Assembly (NCBI RefSeq): GCF_003688995.1
Contig: NZ_PENI01000023.1
Coordinates: 94,784-158,783, forward strand
Reading direction: 5' to 3'
DNA from: Streptomyces shenzhenensis
Lineage (GTDB): Bacteria; Actinomycetota; Actinomycetes; Streptomycetales; Streptomycetaceae
Length of the DNA stretch: 64,000 nt
The translations under genes and the position numbers were made by a program. How positions within the stretch are numbered: position 1 is the first letter of the stretch; every line of letters starts with the position of its first letter. The notes beneath the pieces were generated by a model. The model ran no database searches. It had not been told where the DNA came from and worked only from the letters and a program-made list of their open reading frames with translations. This document shows, one piece after another, positions 33,585 through 42,890 of the stretch.

Positions 33585-34484
33585 ATGACCGGTGTGACAC
33601 TTGTGGGGCTGCGGGTAGTGCGCGAGGTTGCTGCGACAGGCTCATTCAGCGAGGCGGCAGCTTCCCTCGGCTACACACAGTCGGCCGTCTCGCGACAGGT
33701 GAAGGCTGTCGAGTCCGCCCTGGGCGCGAATCTCTTCGAGCGGGGGGCGCGGGGGGTGACGCCCACGGAAGCCGGCTTGGCTTTCGTGCGCCACGCGGCG
33801 GATATTTTGTCGAGCCTCGACACCGCCCTCCGTGAAGTCAACGCGCTGCGTCAACACATCACGGGCTGTGTCGCGGTCGGCGCGATCTCGGCCGCAGCTC
33901 CTTCTCTGGTTTCCCGAGCTTTCGCGCAACTAGCCGACGAGCACCCGCATGTGACCGTTAGTTTCGTGGAGGACTCAACTCCCGGCCTTCTGCGGCAGCT
34001 CCGTTCAAACCGTTTGGACGTCGCCGTGGTGGGCGTGTGCGCCGGGCCCCAGGAGCATGATCTCGATGGGCTGCGCCAGGAAACGCTTCTGGAAGACGAT
34101 CTGCGTGTTGCTCTGCCTTCACGTCACCCACTAGCTACCCGCTCCCTGGTGCGGGCCGACGAGCTGCGCCACGAGAGTTGGATCGTCGAAAGTGCTGTCG
34201 GCGATTCCCCGTATTACGGTGCCTGGCCCACCCTCGTTCAGCCGACAATTACCCATCAGGCGCGCGATTGGTCCACTCGCCTGGGAATGGTGGCTGCTGG
34301 TCTCGGCATTTGTCTGCTGCCAGGCATGACAGTCCCTTCCGCCCCAGCCGGAGTGACAATCGCGCGGGTCGAGGACCGCCACTGGCAGGGACACGCGACC
34401 ATCGCTGTGACCAACGAACAGCGCTCCCCCGAGGCCGACGCGGCCGTCGCTGCTCTCAGACAACAAGCGTCTGACCTGCGTTAA
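33585..34484 (+). CDS. LysR family transcriptional regulator
   Basis: 299 residues: winged HTH at the N-terminus (LRVVREVAATGSFSEAAASLGYTQSAVSRQVKAVESALG), then a two-lobe effector domain (GCVAVGAISAAAPSLVSRAFAQL, DVAVVGVCAG, GMVAAGLGICLLPGM). It is divergent from the SnoaL-like gene. It ends 63 bases before the IS701 element. A long minus-strand frame over its 3' half is only the run-on of the frameshifted transposase. Confidence 0.9.
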   Translation: MTGVTLVGLRVVREVAATGSFSEAAASLGYTQSAVSRQVKAVESALGANLFERGARGVTPTEAGLAFVRHAADILSSLDTALREVNALRQHITGCVAVGAISAAAPSLVSRAFAQLADEHPHVTVSFVEDSTPGLLRQLRSNRLDVAVVGVCAGPQEHDLDGLRQETLLEDDLRVALPSRHPLATRSLVRADELRHESWIVESAVGDSPYYGAWPTLVQPTITHQARDWSTRLGMVAAGLGICLLPGMTVPSAPAGVTIARVEDRHWQGHATIAVTNEQRSPEADAAVAALRQQASDLR

Positions 34485-34547
34485 GCGTTCCTGGCATACA
34501 CACAATTGGTGTCCGGCCAGAGTCTTTCCGGCGACTTGTGGCGCTAG

Positions 34548-35960
34548 TACTCCAGTGCGGTTTCGTGATCTGTCCAGCAGGTTCGTCGGCGGACCGCCGT
34601 TTGTAGTGGCTGCGTCGGGCTGTTGCCTGGTGGCGTCTGCGCCAGTTTGACCAGTGCAGCAGCCTGGTTGCTGACAGGGACGGCGGGGTGAAGACGGCTG
34701 AGAACAGGTGGCGGATGGGTCTGGTGCACGATCGGGTGACATCTGAACTGGCTTGCCCTGTGGGACGGTCAGCTTGATCGGGTCGCTGCTGTGGGCGGGG
34801 TGGTGCGGATCTGCAGACGTGGTGGGTGCCGTGCTGGCTGCGAGGGCGGTCAGGAAGGCCAGGGCGAGCATGGCGAGGGTGATGTGCCGGTGCCATGAGG
34901 TCCAGTGCCTGACCTGGTAGTGGTCGAGTCCGACCTGGCCCTTGGCGGCCTGGAAGCATTCCTCGACACTCCAGCCGACACCGGCGACGCGGACGAATTC
35001 CGCAAGAGGAACCGCGGTGGGTGACCAGCACAGGTAGAAGGCGAGTTCTCCGGTGGTGCGGTTGCGGCGGATCAGGAGGTGGCGGTGTTCGTCGGTGCCG
35101 GTGTGGATCCAGGCCCAGTCGTAGTGGCGTGGGCCCTTCGCGCCGTTGCCCGCGCTGTGCCGCTGCCAGGTGGTGGCGGGCAGGCGTTCGGCGACGGTGT
35201 CCGCGCGGATGAGGGTGCGGCCGTGGTTGATCCGCACCCTCGTCGAGCAGGCGACGGCCATCACGTAGCCGGTCCCGCGTGCTTCCAGGGCGGCACGAAG
35301 CCGCGGGTCCTGTCCGTAGGCTTCGTCGCCGGTCACCCACCGTGCCTGCACCCCGGCGTCCAGCGCGGCGGCGATCATCTCCCGGGCCAGGCGGGGTTCG
35401 GTCTGGAACTGGACCGTTTCGGGTATCCCGGCAGCGTCGCGGCGCCCGGGATCGCCGCACCAGGAGTGCTCGGGCAGGTAGAGCCTGCGGTCGTTCAGTG
35501 CCCGGCCCCGGCTGGTGGCGTAGGCGAGGAAGACACCGACCTGGGCGTTCTCGATGCGCCCGGCGGTGCCGGTGTACTGCCGTTGCACGCCCGCCGAGGC
35601 GTGGCCCTTCTTCACGAAGCCGGTCTCGTCGACGATCAGCACGCCGCCATCGGCGCCGAGGTGTTCGACGGCGTAGGCACGCAGGTCGTCACGGACGGCA
35701 TCGGCGTCCCAGCGGGCGTAGCGCAGCAGCCGCTGCATCGGTCCCGGCCGGGCCAGGCCGGCCTGTTCGGCCAGTTGCCGGCAGTTCTTCCGCTCCGCCT
35801 TCGACAGCAGCGCGAGCAGATAGGAGCGGGCACTCGCCCGGGGTTCAACTCGGCCGAAGCGACTCGCGATCCGGGTCATGACCTGGTCGAACATCGCCAG
35901 CCAGCGGGCAGGGTCTACGCCATGGCCCGCGGCCACCGCACGATCTTCAGGAGTCCACAC
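34548..35960 (-). pseudogene. IS701-family transposase, C-terminus frameshifted
   Basis: DDE transposase from ATG 35960: VDETGFVKKG (first Asp), VTGDEAYG (second Asp) and GWSVEECFQAAKGQVGLDHYQVR (Glu). After LTVP near 34770 the coding continues in another frame (IRHLFSAVF... RLLHWSNWRRRHQ); the change coincides with a 22-base repeat (34743-34764). The original frame therefore runs beyond the element to 34131. The catalytic core is intact, so activity is uncertain rather than excluded. Confidence 0.75.
34743..34764. repeat. 22-base repeat shared with 63757-63778
   Basis: Begins CTGAACTGGCTTGCC and is identical over 22 bases to the start of the IS3-type element at 63.76 kb. Its place inside the frameshifted part of the transposase suggests the footprint of a lost insertion. 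Confidence 0.6.
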
Positions 35961-36120
35961 AACCCCCGATGATCACGCGGTGGCCGTACCTGTTCCCAGC
36001 CGGGTCCGCGACAAGATCCCGAAATCAGACTGGAGTACTAGGTGCCGCGGCGAATGCACGTGATACGGCGTCTCCGCGCGGGCCCTTCGTGGAGGAGGTG
36101 CCCGATCTGGAGGCGGTCCG

Positions 36121-36759
36121 TCAGCCCTTCGTCTTGAAGATCTCCTGGGCGATCGCCACGACCTCGGGTCCGGCCTTCGCCACGGAGCCTGCGTCAAACG
36201 GTGGCTGGGGGTCGTATTCCATGATCAGCTGCATGGCCTCGGCGGTCTTCCGGTCGGTGAGGATCTCCGCAAGGCGCAGCGCCATGTCGATGCCGGCCGA
36301 TACCCCGGCGGCCGTGACGATCCGCTGGTCCAGGTGCTCCACGAGTCGAGCCTCGGTGGGAACGGCGCCAAGGGCGGTGAGCTTGTCCAGGAAGGCCCAG
36401 TAGGTGGTGGCCTCCATGCCGGGCAGCAGGCCTGCGGCGGCCAGGATCAGAGCGCCGGAACAGACCGACGTGGTGAACCGGCTGGAGGAGTGGACCTTCC
36501 GCAACCAGTTCAGGAGCGCCTCGTCCTCCAGGTAGTCCAGGGCGCCCACGCCGCCGGGGACGATCACGACATCCGGGGACTGGACCTCGTCGAAGGACTT
36601 GTCTGCGGTCATGCCGAGGAAGCCGTTCTCCGTCCGGACCTCACCTCGCTGGTGGCTGACGAAGACGATCTCGGCCCCGGGGAGGCGCTGGAGGGTCTCG
36701 TAGGGCCCGACGGCGTCCAGCGCCGTGAACCGGTCGAACAGGACGATGGCGATCTGCAT
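36121..36759 (-). CDS. DJ-1/PfpI family protein (isonitrile hydratase-like)
   Basis: 212 residues: IAIVLFDRFTALDAVGPYE at the N-terminus, nucleophile elbow TSVCSGALILAAAGLLPG (Cys ~100) and a Glu in LDAVGPYE. This pattern is seen in isonitrile hydratase and AraC-type DJ-1 domains. ATG 36759, GGAGCC upstream. It is divergent from an ArsR gene, with two palindromes between them. Role probably stress or detoxification. Confidence 0.85.
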   Translation of the reverse strand: MQIAIVLFDRFTALDAVGPYETLQRLPGAEIVFVSHQRGEVRTENGFLGMTADKSFDEVQSPDVVIVPGGVGALDYLEDEALLNWLRKVHSSSRFTTSVCSGALILAAAGLLPGMEATTYWAFLDKLTALGAVPTEARLVEHLDQRIVTAAGVSAGIDMALRLAEILTDRKTAEAMQLIMEYDPQPPFDAGSVAKAGPEVVAIAQEIFKTKG

Positions 36760-36855
36760 GATGGGGGCTCCTTGAACAAGAGGTGGTCAGAAGGCCTTGG
36801 TGGCCTGCCGCGAGACTGGGGAATGGCATCGACCCGGGATCCGGGCGATGAACTA

Positions 36856-36890
36856 GTACGACGATGATCGTAGTACGACGGTGACCGTAC
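36856..36890. promoter_or_regulatory. Two overlapping ArsR-type operators
   Basis: 36856-36876 is a 21-base palindrome with 18 paired positions (arms GTACGACGAT and ATCGTAGTAC). An imperfect second copy (GTACGACGG...CCGTAC) occupies 36873-36890. They lie between the divergent DJ-1 and ArsR genes, 27 bases before the ArsR start. Confidence 0.6.
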
Positions 36891-36916
36891 CAGGCGTCTT
36901 TCGGTATGGTCAAAGC

Positions 36917-37342
36917 ATGCGAACGTTGGCCCATCCACGCCTCGACGAGGTCAGTGTCGACGCCGTTCTCGCCGCCCTGGCGGATCCGATCCGTCGGCGG
37001 ATCGTCGTCCAGCTCTCGCGGTCGGAAGCAGCTCAGGCCTGCGGCGCCTTCGATCTCCCGGTTGCCAAGTCGACGTCCACCCATCACTTTCGGGTCCTGC
37101 GCGAAGCCGGCGTCATCACCCAGCACTACGACGGCAACAGGATCCTCAACGCCTTGCGGACCGCAGACATGGAGGACCGATTCCCCGGCCTCATGGGTGC
37201 GATCGTGGCCGCAGAGCAGCGGGCTCCTGCTGCGGTCGAACCACCTTGCTCGGGGCCGGGCGCGCACGCCGGTCGGCGATCTGGAGCCCTGGCTTCGCCG
37301 GGCGAGCGCGGCGAAGCCGGTCAGGTAGGGCGTACTTCATAA
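36917..37342 (+). CDS. ArsR family regulator with altered C-terminus
   Basis: ATG 36917. A compact winged HTH (ALADPIRRRIVVQLSRSE... FDLPVAKSTSTHHFRVLREAGVI) as in metal- or redox-sensing ArsR proteins. The conserved part ends near VAAEQ (~residue 97); the last ~45 residues are Gly/Pro/Arg-rich and run into an IS5 fragment, so the natural stop was probably lost. It likely represses itself and the DJ-1 gene. Confidence 0.8.
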   Translation: MRTLAHPRLDEVSVDAVLAALADPIRRRIVVQLSRSEAAQACGAFDLPVAKSTSTHHFRVLREAGVITQHYDGNRILNALRTADMEDRFPGLMGAIVAAEQRAPAAVEPPCSGPGAHAGRRSGALASPGERGEAGQVGRTS

Positions 37343-37435
37343 GCATTGCTGGCTCCAGGCGCCGACCGCGTTCAGGGGCGCCGAGGCGTGGAACGCGGTC
37401 GCGAGCTTGTCGTAACGGGTATCGGTGGAGCCCTT
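37337..37435 (-). mobile_element. IS5-family transposase C-terminal scar
   Basis: The minus strand encodes TRYDKLATAFHASAPLNAV...W, the end of IS5-type transposases, closing at TGA (37337-37339). The remaining bases to about 37740 hold no gene that I recognise. Confidence 0.65.
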
Positions 37436-37756
37436 CGTGATCTCGCCGGCGTCTGCGTGGCGGTGCGGGTGGCGTACGGCGTGCCAGCGGACGTAGCGGC
37501 CGAATCAGTGCGGCGTGCTCGGTGTTCAGCGGCTCGAGCTTGCTGTCCAGTCATCGGTCGATTCGTTCCAGAGGTGCGGGGCGGGCAGGCAAGATCTCGA
37601 CTGACATCAGTTACTCACGCAGGTGGTGCAGGGGCGGCCAGCTGGCGGAGCCCGGAACACCTCATGGCAGATCGGCATTCCGCTGCTGGCGGTCGGGACT
37701 GCTGCCTGCCCATCACCATGTCCTCTCGCTCGCTTGGTCAGGGAACAACTTAGCCC

Positions 37757-37783
37757 TTGACTTGTTCACTGACCAAGTAGAAG
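37757..37783 (+). promoter_or_regulatory. Promoter with TetR-type operator, ABC transporter pair
   Basis: 37760-37778 (ACTTGTTCACTGACCAAGT) pairs with its own complement at 16 of 19 positions. TTGACT (37757-37762) could be the -35 box, with TAGAAG 15 bases on as a weak -10, so the operator covers the spacer. A near copy lies at 42188-42206. Confidence 0.6.
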
Positions 37784-37880
37784 CTCCTTGCTGGCGAGAT
37801 GACACGGCACAGTGCGTTCGTCAGTCATCCGTTCCGGCGCTCATGCACCGGGACGGACCCCGATCTAGGAGGTGGCGGGC

Positions 37881-39716
37881 ATGAATGCCGCGAGGACACA
37901 GGCCAAAGGTGAGATGCGCGATGCCGGCGGTCTCGCGATTCCGGGGGTCGGCGGACTGTGGCGGCTGTTGAGGCCGATCCGTGGGCGGCTGATCATCGCG
38001 TGCGTGATCGGAACCATCGGTGCCGCCGCGTCCATCGTTCCGTTCATCGCGGTCGCGCAGCTGGCGCAGGTCTTGCTCGCCTCGGGCGCGGGAGCGACGG
38101 CCGCCGTGTGGCAGTGGGGCTGGATCGCTGTCGGCGCGCTGCTTCTGCGGCTGCTGTGCGTCTTCGTGGCGGGCGGGATCACGCACTTCGCCGACACCCG
38201 CTTCCAACTGATCGTGCGTCGACGCATGGCGGCCCGCCTGGGCAAGGTTCCCCTGGGGTGGTTCACGGCGCGTACCTCGGGCACCGTGAAGAAGAGCGTC
38301 TCGGACGACGTGCTGCACATGCACCACCTGGTCGCGCACACGGCGCTGGAGATCGTCGATGGTGTCGTGGTGCCGGTCGTGACGCTGGCCTACCTGTTCA
38401 GCATCAACGGGGCGATGTCGCTGTTCGTGATGCTGCCGCTCCTGGTGGGGATCGGCCTCTACGGGGCGCAGCTCGCGAAGGTCAGGCCGCGGATGGCGGA
38501 CTACTCCACCGCGATGGGTGAGATCAGCGGCACTGCGGTGGAGTTCGTGCAGGGCATCGGCGTGGTCAAGACCTTCGGGCAGACCGGGCGCGCATACCGA
38601 CGGTTCCTGGACGCCACCGCACGCTTCATGGACCTGATGTCGGGCGTGATGAGGAGCACGCTGCGCTCCGCAGCTCTCGCCGAGGTCGTGCTCGCCCCGC
38701 TGACGTCGCTGGTGGTGATCACCGCTGCGGGCGCCGTGCTCTCGGGCGCGGGATGGATCCCCCCGGTCGATGTCATCCCGTTCGTCCTGCTGGGCCTCGG
38801 GGTGACCGCCCCGCTGATGGCGCTGTTCTTCAGCGCGACCGCGACGACGCAAGCGGCGGAAGCCAGCGAACGCGTCCTCGCCCTCCTCGCGACCGACACG
38901 CTGCCCGAGTCGGACGCGCCGCGCGTGCCGGCTGACGCCACGATCGCCCTGGAGCGAGTGCGGTTCAGCTACGACGGGCAGTACGCCGCGCTGGACGGCA
39001 TCGACCTCCGCCTGGAGCCGGGAACCACGACCGCGCTGGTCGGCCGATCGGGCTCGGGCAAGACGACGATCGCGAAGCTGATCCCGCGGTTCTGGGACCC
39101 CGACAGCGGCCGGATCACCCTGGGAGGCGTCGACCTTCGCGACATCGCTTCGAGTGAGCTGCACCGGCATGTGACGTTCGTGTTCCAGGACGTGCAACTG
39201 CTGAGCACCTCCGTCACCGAGAACATCCGCCTCGCCAAGCCCACCGCGACGAGCGCAGAAGTGGAGGCCGCCGCCCGCGCGGCGCAGATCCACGACCGCA
39301 TCCTCGAGCTGCCCCGCGGCTACGACAGCGTCGTCGGCGACGATGCCCTGTTCTCCGGCGGCGAGGCGCAGCGCATCTCGATCGCGCGGGCGTTCCTCGC
39401 CGACCCGCCGATCCTGGTCCTGGACGAAGCCACGGCCTTCGCCGACCCGGAATCCGAGGCCCTCATCCAGGACGCCCTCTCCGCGCTCGCGATCGGGCGA
39501 ACGCTGCTGGTCATCGCGCACCGCCTCTCGACCATTCAGGGAGCGGATCAGATCGCCGTCGTCGATCGTGGGTGCATCGCGGAGCGTGGCACCCACGACG
39601 AGCTGCTCGCCCGGGCGGGCACCTACGCCACGTTGTGGGCGAACCACGAGCGATCGAGGTCATGGCATCCCGAAATCCGCCCCAGCGCGGAATCTGCAAG
39701 GAAGGTGAACCGATGA
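37881..39716 (+). CDS. ABC half transporter, YbtP/IrtA-like, unit 1
   Basis: 611 residues: exporter-type six-helix membrane domain (to ~320), then a nucleotide-binding domain with Walker A GRSGSGKTT (~388), FSGGEAQRISIARAFL signature and ILVLDEATAFADPE. It starts at ATG 37881, eight bases after AGGAGG. Exporter-fold pairs like this include the siderophore importers YbtP/YbtQ and IrtA/IrtB. Overlaps unit 2 by 4 bases, implying a heterodimer in the membrane. The linked ECF genes and shared operator favour import of a metal chelate over drug export. Confidence 0.85.
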   Translation: MNAARTQAKGEMRDAGGLAIPGVGGLWRLLRPIRGRLIIACVIGTIGAAASIVPFIAVAQLAQVLLASGAGATAAVWQWGWIAVGALLLRLLCVFVAGGITHFADTRFQLIVRRRMAARLGKVPLGWFTARTSGTVKKSVSDDVLHMHHLVAHTALEIVDGVVVPVVTLAYLFSINGAMSLFVMLPLLVGIGLYGAQLAKVRPRMADYSTAMGEISGTAVEFVQGIGVVKTFGQTGRAYRRFLDATARFMDLMSGVMRSTLRSAALAEVVLAPLTSLVVITAAGAVLSGAGWIPPVDVIPFVLLGLGVTAPLMALFFSATATTQAAEASERVLALLATDTLPESDAPRVPADATIALERVRFSYDGQYAALDGIDLRLEPGTTTALVGRSGSGKTTIAKLIPRFWDPDSGRITLGGVDLRDIASSELHRHVTFVFQDVQLLSTSVTENIRLAKPTATSAEVEAAARAAQIHDRILELPRGYDSVVGDDALFSGGEAQRISIARAFLADPPILVLDEATAFADPESEALIQDALSALAIGRTLLVIAHRLSTIQGADQIAVVDRGCIAERGTHDELLARAGTYATLWANHERSRSWHPEIRPSAESARKVNR

Positions 39717-41443
39717 TCCGCCGCATGCTGCGCGTCATGGGAGACGATGCCCCCACTCTGCGGCTGCTGATCGCACTGACGGTCGTCGGCGCCGTGCTCC
39801 AGGGCGTCGCCTTCGCCCTTCTCGTCCCCCTCATCCAAGCGCTCTTGGAGGGCGACTTCTCCCGGCTCTGGCTCTGGATCGCACTGGAAGCGACGATCCT
39901 CGTCGTGTTCAGCGTGCTCAACTACCGCACCAAGATGCTCGGGCTGAGCTCGTCGGCCTCGCTGACCTTGCACCTGTGGCAGCGGCTGGGCGACCACATC
40001 GCGAAGCTGCCGCTGGGATGGTTCGACGCCGAGAAGGTCGGGTCGGTCTCACGGCTGGCGAGCGTCGGCGTGTTCAGCGTGAGCGGGTTCCCCACGCAGA
40101 TGCTCGGCATGCTGATCAACGCGTTCGTGACTCCCGCCGTGGTCGTCGCCCTGATGTTCGTGTTCCAGTGGCAGCTCGCCCTGGTCGCAGCGATCACCGC
40201 ACCGCTGCTGTGGGCCGCGTATCAGATCGCGGGAGCGATCGTGGCAGCCGTCGACCGGCGCACCCACGGCGCCAACGTCCGCACCGCCAACCGGCTGATC
40301 GAGTTCGCCCAGACCCAGCCGGTGCTGCGCGCCTTCGGCCGCACCGCGCAGGGCCACAAGCTCCTCGACGATGCCCTGGTCGCACAGCGCAAGGCCGACA
40401 ACACCCTCATCGCGTGGGGCGGCGTGGTCGGCGACGGGATCTTCCGCCTCACCGTCCAGGCGGCCTTCACCGCCATCCTGCTCACCGGCATCGCCCTCAC
40501 GGCCGGCACGACCATCGGGCCGGTGCAACTGATCGCGTTGCTGATTCTCGCGACCCGATTCGTGCAGCCGTTGATGGAAGGCGCCGCCGCGGGCGGGGCC
40601 ATGCGCACCGTGCGCAACAACCTCGACCGGATGGACACGGTGTTCGGCACCTCGCCGTTGCCTGAGCCCATGAGCGCGGTCAGTCTGGGTGAGCCCTCCG
40701 TCGAGTTCGAGGACGTGCGCTTCGGCTACGACGACCGTGAGGTGCTGCACGACGTTTCGTTCACGGCGGCGCCTCGGACCATGACCGCGCTCGTCGGCCC
40801 CTCCGGGTCGGGCAAGACCACCATCACCCGGCTCGTCGCCCGATTCTGGGACATCGGGTCCGGTGCGGTGCGGATCGCCGGAGAAGACGTCCGGTCCATG
40901 CCCGTCGAGCACCTGATGGGACAGCTGTCGTTCGTGTTCCAGGAGGTGTACCTGTTCTCCGGGACCATCCGCGACAACATCCTGATGGCCCGCTCGGACG
41001 CCACCGAGGATCAGCTGCGCGAGGCGATCCGCCTGGCTCGGGTCGACGAGATCACCAGCCGGCTTCCGCACGGCCTGGACACGCCGGTGGGCGAGGGCGG
41101 CAGCGCGCTCTCCGGTGGCGAGCGCCAGCGGGTCTCGATCGCCCGGGCGATCTTGAAGGACGCCCCCATCGTGCTTCTGGACGAGGCCACCGCCGCTCTC
41201 GACGCGGAGAACGAGGCACTCGTCCAGGACGCGCTCAACGCGCTGACCGCGAACCGCACCCTGATCGTCGTCGCTCACCGGCTGCAGACCATCGCCGCCG
41301 CCGATCAGATCCTCTTCCTCGAGCACGGGAAGATCGTCGAACGCGGCGCGCATGACGAGCTGATCGACGTGCAGGGGCGCTACGCCGACTTCTGGCGCGA
41401 GCGCAGCCGTGCGCGGGGCTGGCGCCTCGGGACGAGGGGTTGA
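39713..41443 (+). CDS. ABC half transporter, YbtQ/IrtB-like, unit 2
   Basis: 576 residues from ATG 39713 (GGAAGG upstream, ATGA overlap). Membrane domain to ~300 (LGDHIAKLPLGWFDAEKVGSVSRL is typical of the YbtPQ group), Walker A GPSGSGKTT (~361), signature LSGGERQRVSIARAIL and IVLLDEATAALDAEN. Both ATP sites look complete apart from the F-S-G-G-E variant in unit 1. An 18-base-stem terminator follows. Confidence 0.87.
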   Translation: MIRRMLRVMGDDAPTLRLLIALTVVGAVLQGVAFALLVPLIQALLEGDFSRLWLWIALEATILVVFSVLNYRTKMLGLSSSASLTLHLWQRLGDHIAKLPLGWFDAEKVGSVSRLASVGVFSVSGFPTQMLGMLINAFVTPAVVVALMFVFQWQLALVAAITAPLLWAAYQIAGAIVAAVDRRTHGANVRTANRLIEFAQTQPVLRAFGRTAQGHKLLDDALVAQRKADNTLIAWGGVVGDGIFRLTVQAAFTAILLTGIALTAGTTIGPVQLIALLILATRFVQPLMEGAAAGGAMRTVRNNLDRMDTVFGTSPLPEPMSAVSLGEPSVEFEDVRFGYDDREVLHDVSFTAAPRTMTALVGPSGSGKTTITRLVARFWDIGSGAVRIAGEDVRSMPVEHLMGQLSFVFQEVYLFSGTIRDNILMARSDATEDQLREAIRLARVDEITSRLPHGLDTPVGEGGSALSGGERQRVSIARAILKDAPIVLLDEATAALDAENEALVQDALNALTANRTLIVVAHRLQTIAAADQILFLEHGKIVERGAHDELIDVQGRYADFWRERSRARGWRLGTRG

Positions 41444-41460
41444 CCGCAGAGCGCTCTTCT

Positions 41461-41498
41461 CATCCAGCCGCGCGGGCGCCCGCCCGCGCGGCTGGATG
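41461..41498 (+). terminator. Strong terminator after ABC pair
   Basis: Perfect 18-base stem (41461-41478 with 41481-41498) and a 2-base centre, 17 bases after the ABC stop. Confidence 0.75.
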
Positions 41499-41544
41499 GC
41501 GCCCGTAGGCTGGTAGGGGAGACCAACGGATACGAAGGAGCGCT

Positions 41545-42147
41545 GTGGCGAAGAAGCGTCATAACCGGGACGATGTCGTGCGCGAGGCCCTTGCCATGCT
41601 CGACGAGTCCGGCATGGAGACCGTCACCCTCCGAGGCGTCGCCAAGCGCATGGGACTGCATCTGAACTCGGTATCCTTCCAGGTCACCAGCAAGGCCCGC
41701 CTGTTCGAGCTCATGGCCGAGGTCATCTTCGGCGAGCTCTCTCTCGACGACCTGCCCCCGGAGCCGCGAGAGCGCATCGCCGAGGTCAGCAGGCGGTTGC
41801 GGCTCGCGATGCTCTCCCACCGGGATGGCGGACGTGTGGTCGGAGGCACCGACACCGCCGACGTCAACGCGCGCGCCTACGCGAACGTGACCATCTCCGC
41901 ATTCCTGGAAGCCGGTGTGAGCGATATCGTCGCCGCCCGAGCCAGTGTGGCGCTGCACTGCCTGATCATCGGCCTCGTCGAAGAGGAGCAGGCCGACCGG
42001 CTGAATCCGCGCGCCCAGGTATCGCCCGACGACCACCCGGGACTCGCGCACATCGGCAGGCTGCTCGACGAGGACTCCTTCGCCGAACGCACCGAGTTCG
42101 GCATAGAGGCCCTGATCAACCAGGCCATGCTCACCGCCGCCCGATAG
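41545..42147 (+). CDS. TetR family regulator (TetR_C domain)
   Basis: 200 residues from GTG 41545 (AAGGAG). HTH VTLRGVAKRMGLHLNSVSFQV near residue 35, then a TetR_C-like ligand domain (LPPEPRERIAEVSRRLRLAMLSHRDG). It lies between two transport units that share an operator (37760-37778 and 42188-42206), so it is the likely common repressor, relieved by the transported ligand or metal. Confidence 0.85.
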   Translation: MAKKRHNRDDVVREALAMLDESGMETVTLRGVAKRMGLHLNSVSFQVTSKARLFELMAEVIFGELSLDDLPPEPRERIAEVSRRLRLAMLSHRDGGRVVGGTDTADVNARAYANVTISAFLEAGVSDIVAARASVALHCLIIGLVEEEQADRLNPRAQVSPDDHPGLAHIGRLLDEDSFAERTEFGIEALINQAMLTAAR

Positions 42148-42187
42148 CCTGCCGATCCCCGGAGAACCGGACGGCTGCCACGCGACG

Positions 42188-42206
42188 TATTGTGCACTGA
42201 CCAAGT
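42188..42206 (+). promoter_or_regulatory. Second TetR-type operator, ECF unit promoter
   Basis: Matches the operator at 37760-37778 in 16 of 19 positions, including an identical CACTGACCAAGT core. TAGACT (42206-42211) is a possible -10 box. Confidence 0.55.
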
Positions 42207-42241
42207 AGACTGGTCGCGTGGCGGCATTGCGTCGAGGTGCG

Positions 42242-42301
42242 ATGAGGCGGGCCGGCCCTCGCCTCCTGGCGATGGTGGACGAGAGGCGGAGCCGGACGTG
42301 A
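42242..42301 (+). CDS. 19-residue ORF coupled to the ECF S-component
   Basis: ATG 42242 with GAGG five bases upstream encodes MRRAGPRLLAMVDERRSRT and stops in a GTGA overlap with the S-component GTG (42298). It may only serve to couple translation. Low certainty. Confidence 0.3.
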   Translation: MRRAGPRLLAMVDERRSRT

Positions 42302-42890
42302 GCGCTTCCGAGATCAACGAGGCGGCCGCGGTCATGTCCCGTCGGCGGCGATACACGACGCGCACCATCCTCACCGCGGCCGCGCTGGGCGCCGCCGTGG
42401 GCATCGTGCTCGTGCCCGTGCTGTTCGTGATCATGACGGCGGCGGCCCCTTGCCGGCAGCGGCTGGGTTCAGCTTCGGTCTATGGAGCATGGCGGCGCTG
42501 ACCCCGCTCGCGGTGCTGCAGCGCGGCGGCACCGGCGTCATCGGTGCGGTCGCCGCCGGCGTCGTGACCATGGTCTCGCCGGCAGGTCCGCTCATTCTCG
42601 TGATGATGGCCTTCTTCGGGGCGCTCACGGAGCTGCCCTTCCTGATCACCCGATACCGCTGGTTCGGGCCGAGAACGCTGTTCTTCGCCGGCCTCGGCCT
42701 CGGAGTGCTGTCCTGCGGGATCAGTATCTTCACTTACGACCTGCCGAGCATGCAGCCGGCGCTGCTGGTGCTGGTCTGCGGTGGACAGCTGCTGTCCGCG
42801 GTCACGGGAAGCACGCTGTCCTACGCGATCGCCCGTGCGCTGCGACGCGCTGGCATCGGAAGCTCCAGGCGGCGGACGACAGGTGTCTGA
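42298..42890 (+). pseudogene. ECF transporter S component, frameshifted
   Basis: The first frame gives RRRRYTTRTILTAAALGAAVGIVLVPVLFVIMTAAA, and after about 42450 the homology shifts to LPAAAGFSFGLWSMAALTPLAV... RRAGIG. Joined, it is a YkoE/MptD-type substrate-binding membrane subunit of about 195 residues with five or six helices. One base restores it, so an assembly error is possible. It overlaps the ATPase gene. Confidence 0.65.

Larger units (their letters stand above)
34548..36037 (-). mobile_element. IS701-family insertion sequence with CTAG duplication
   Basis: Ends are imperfect inverted repeats: left TACTCCAGTGCGGTTTCG (34548 on), right (complement) TACTCCAGTCTGATTTCG ending at 36037. 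CTAG flanks both sides (34544-34547, 36038-36041), the target duplication expected for this family. Length is 1490 bases. The transposase is on the minus strand. Confidence 0.85.

Noticed and set aside
34131..34547. Extension of the IS701 transposase frame beyond the element into the LysR gene
   Set aside because: Run-on caused by the frame change near 34770; it lies outside the inverted repeats and opposite a real LysR gene.
37821..39647. 608-codon minus-strand frame over ABC unit 1
   Set aside because: Mirrors a transporter with complete Walker and signature motifs.
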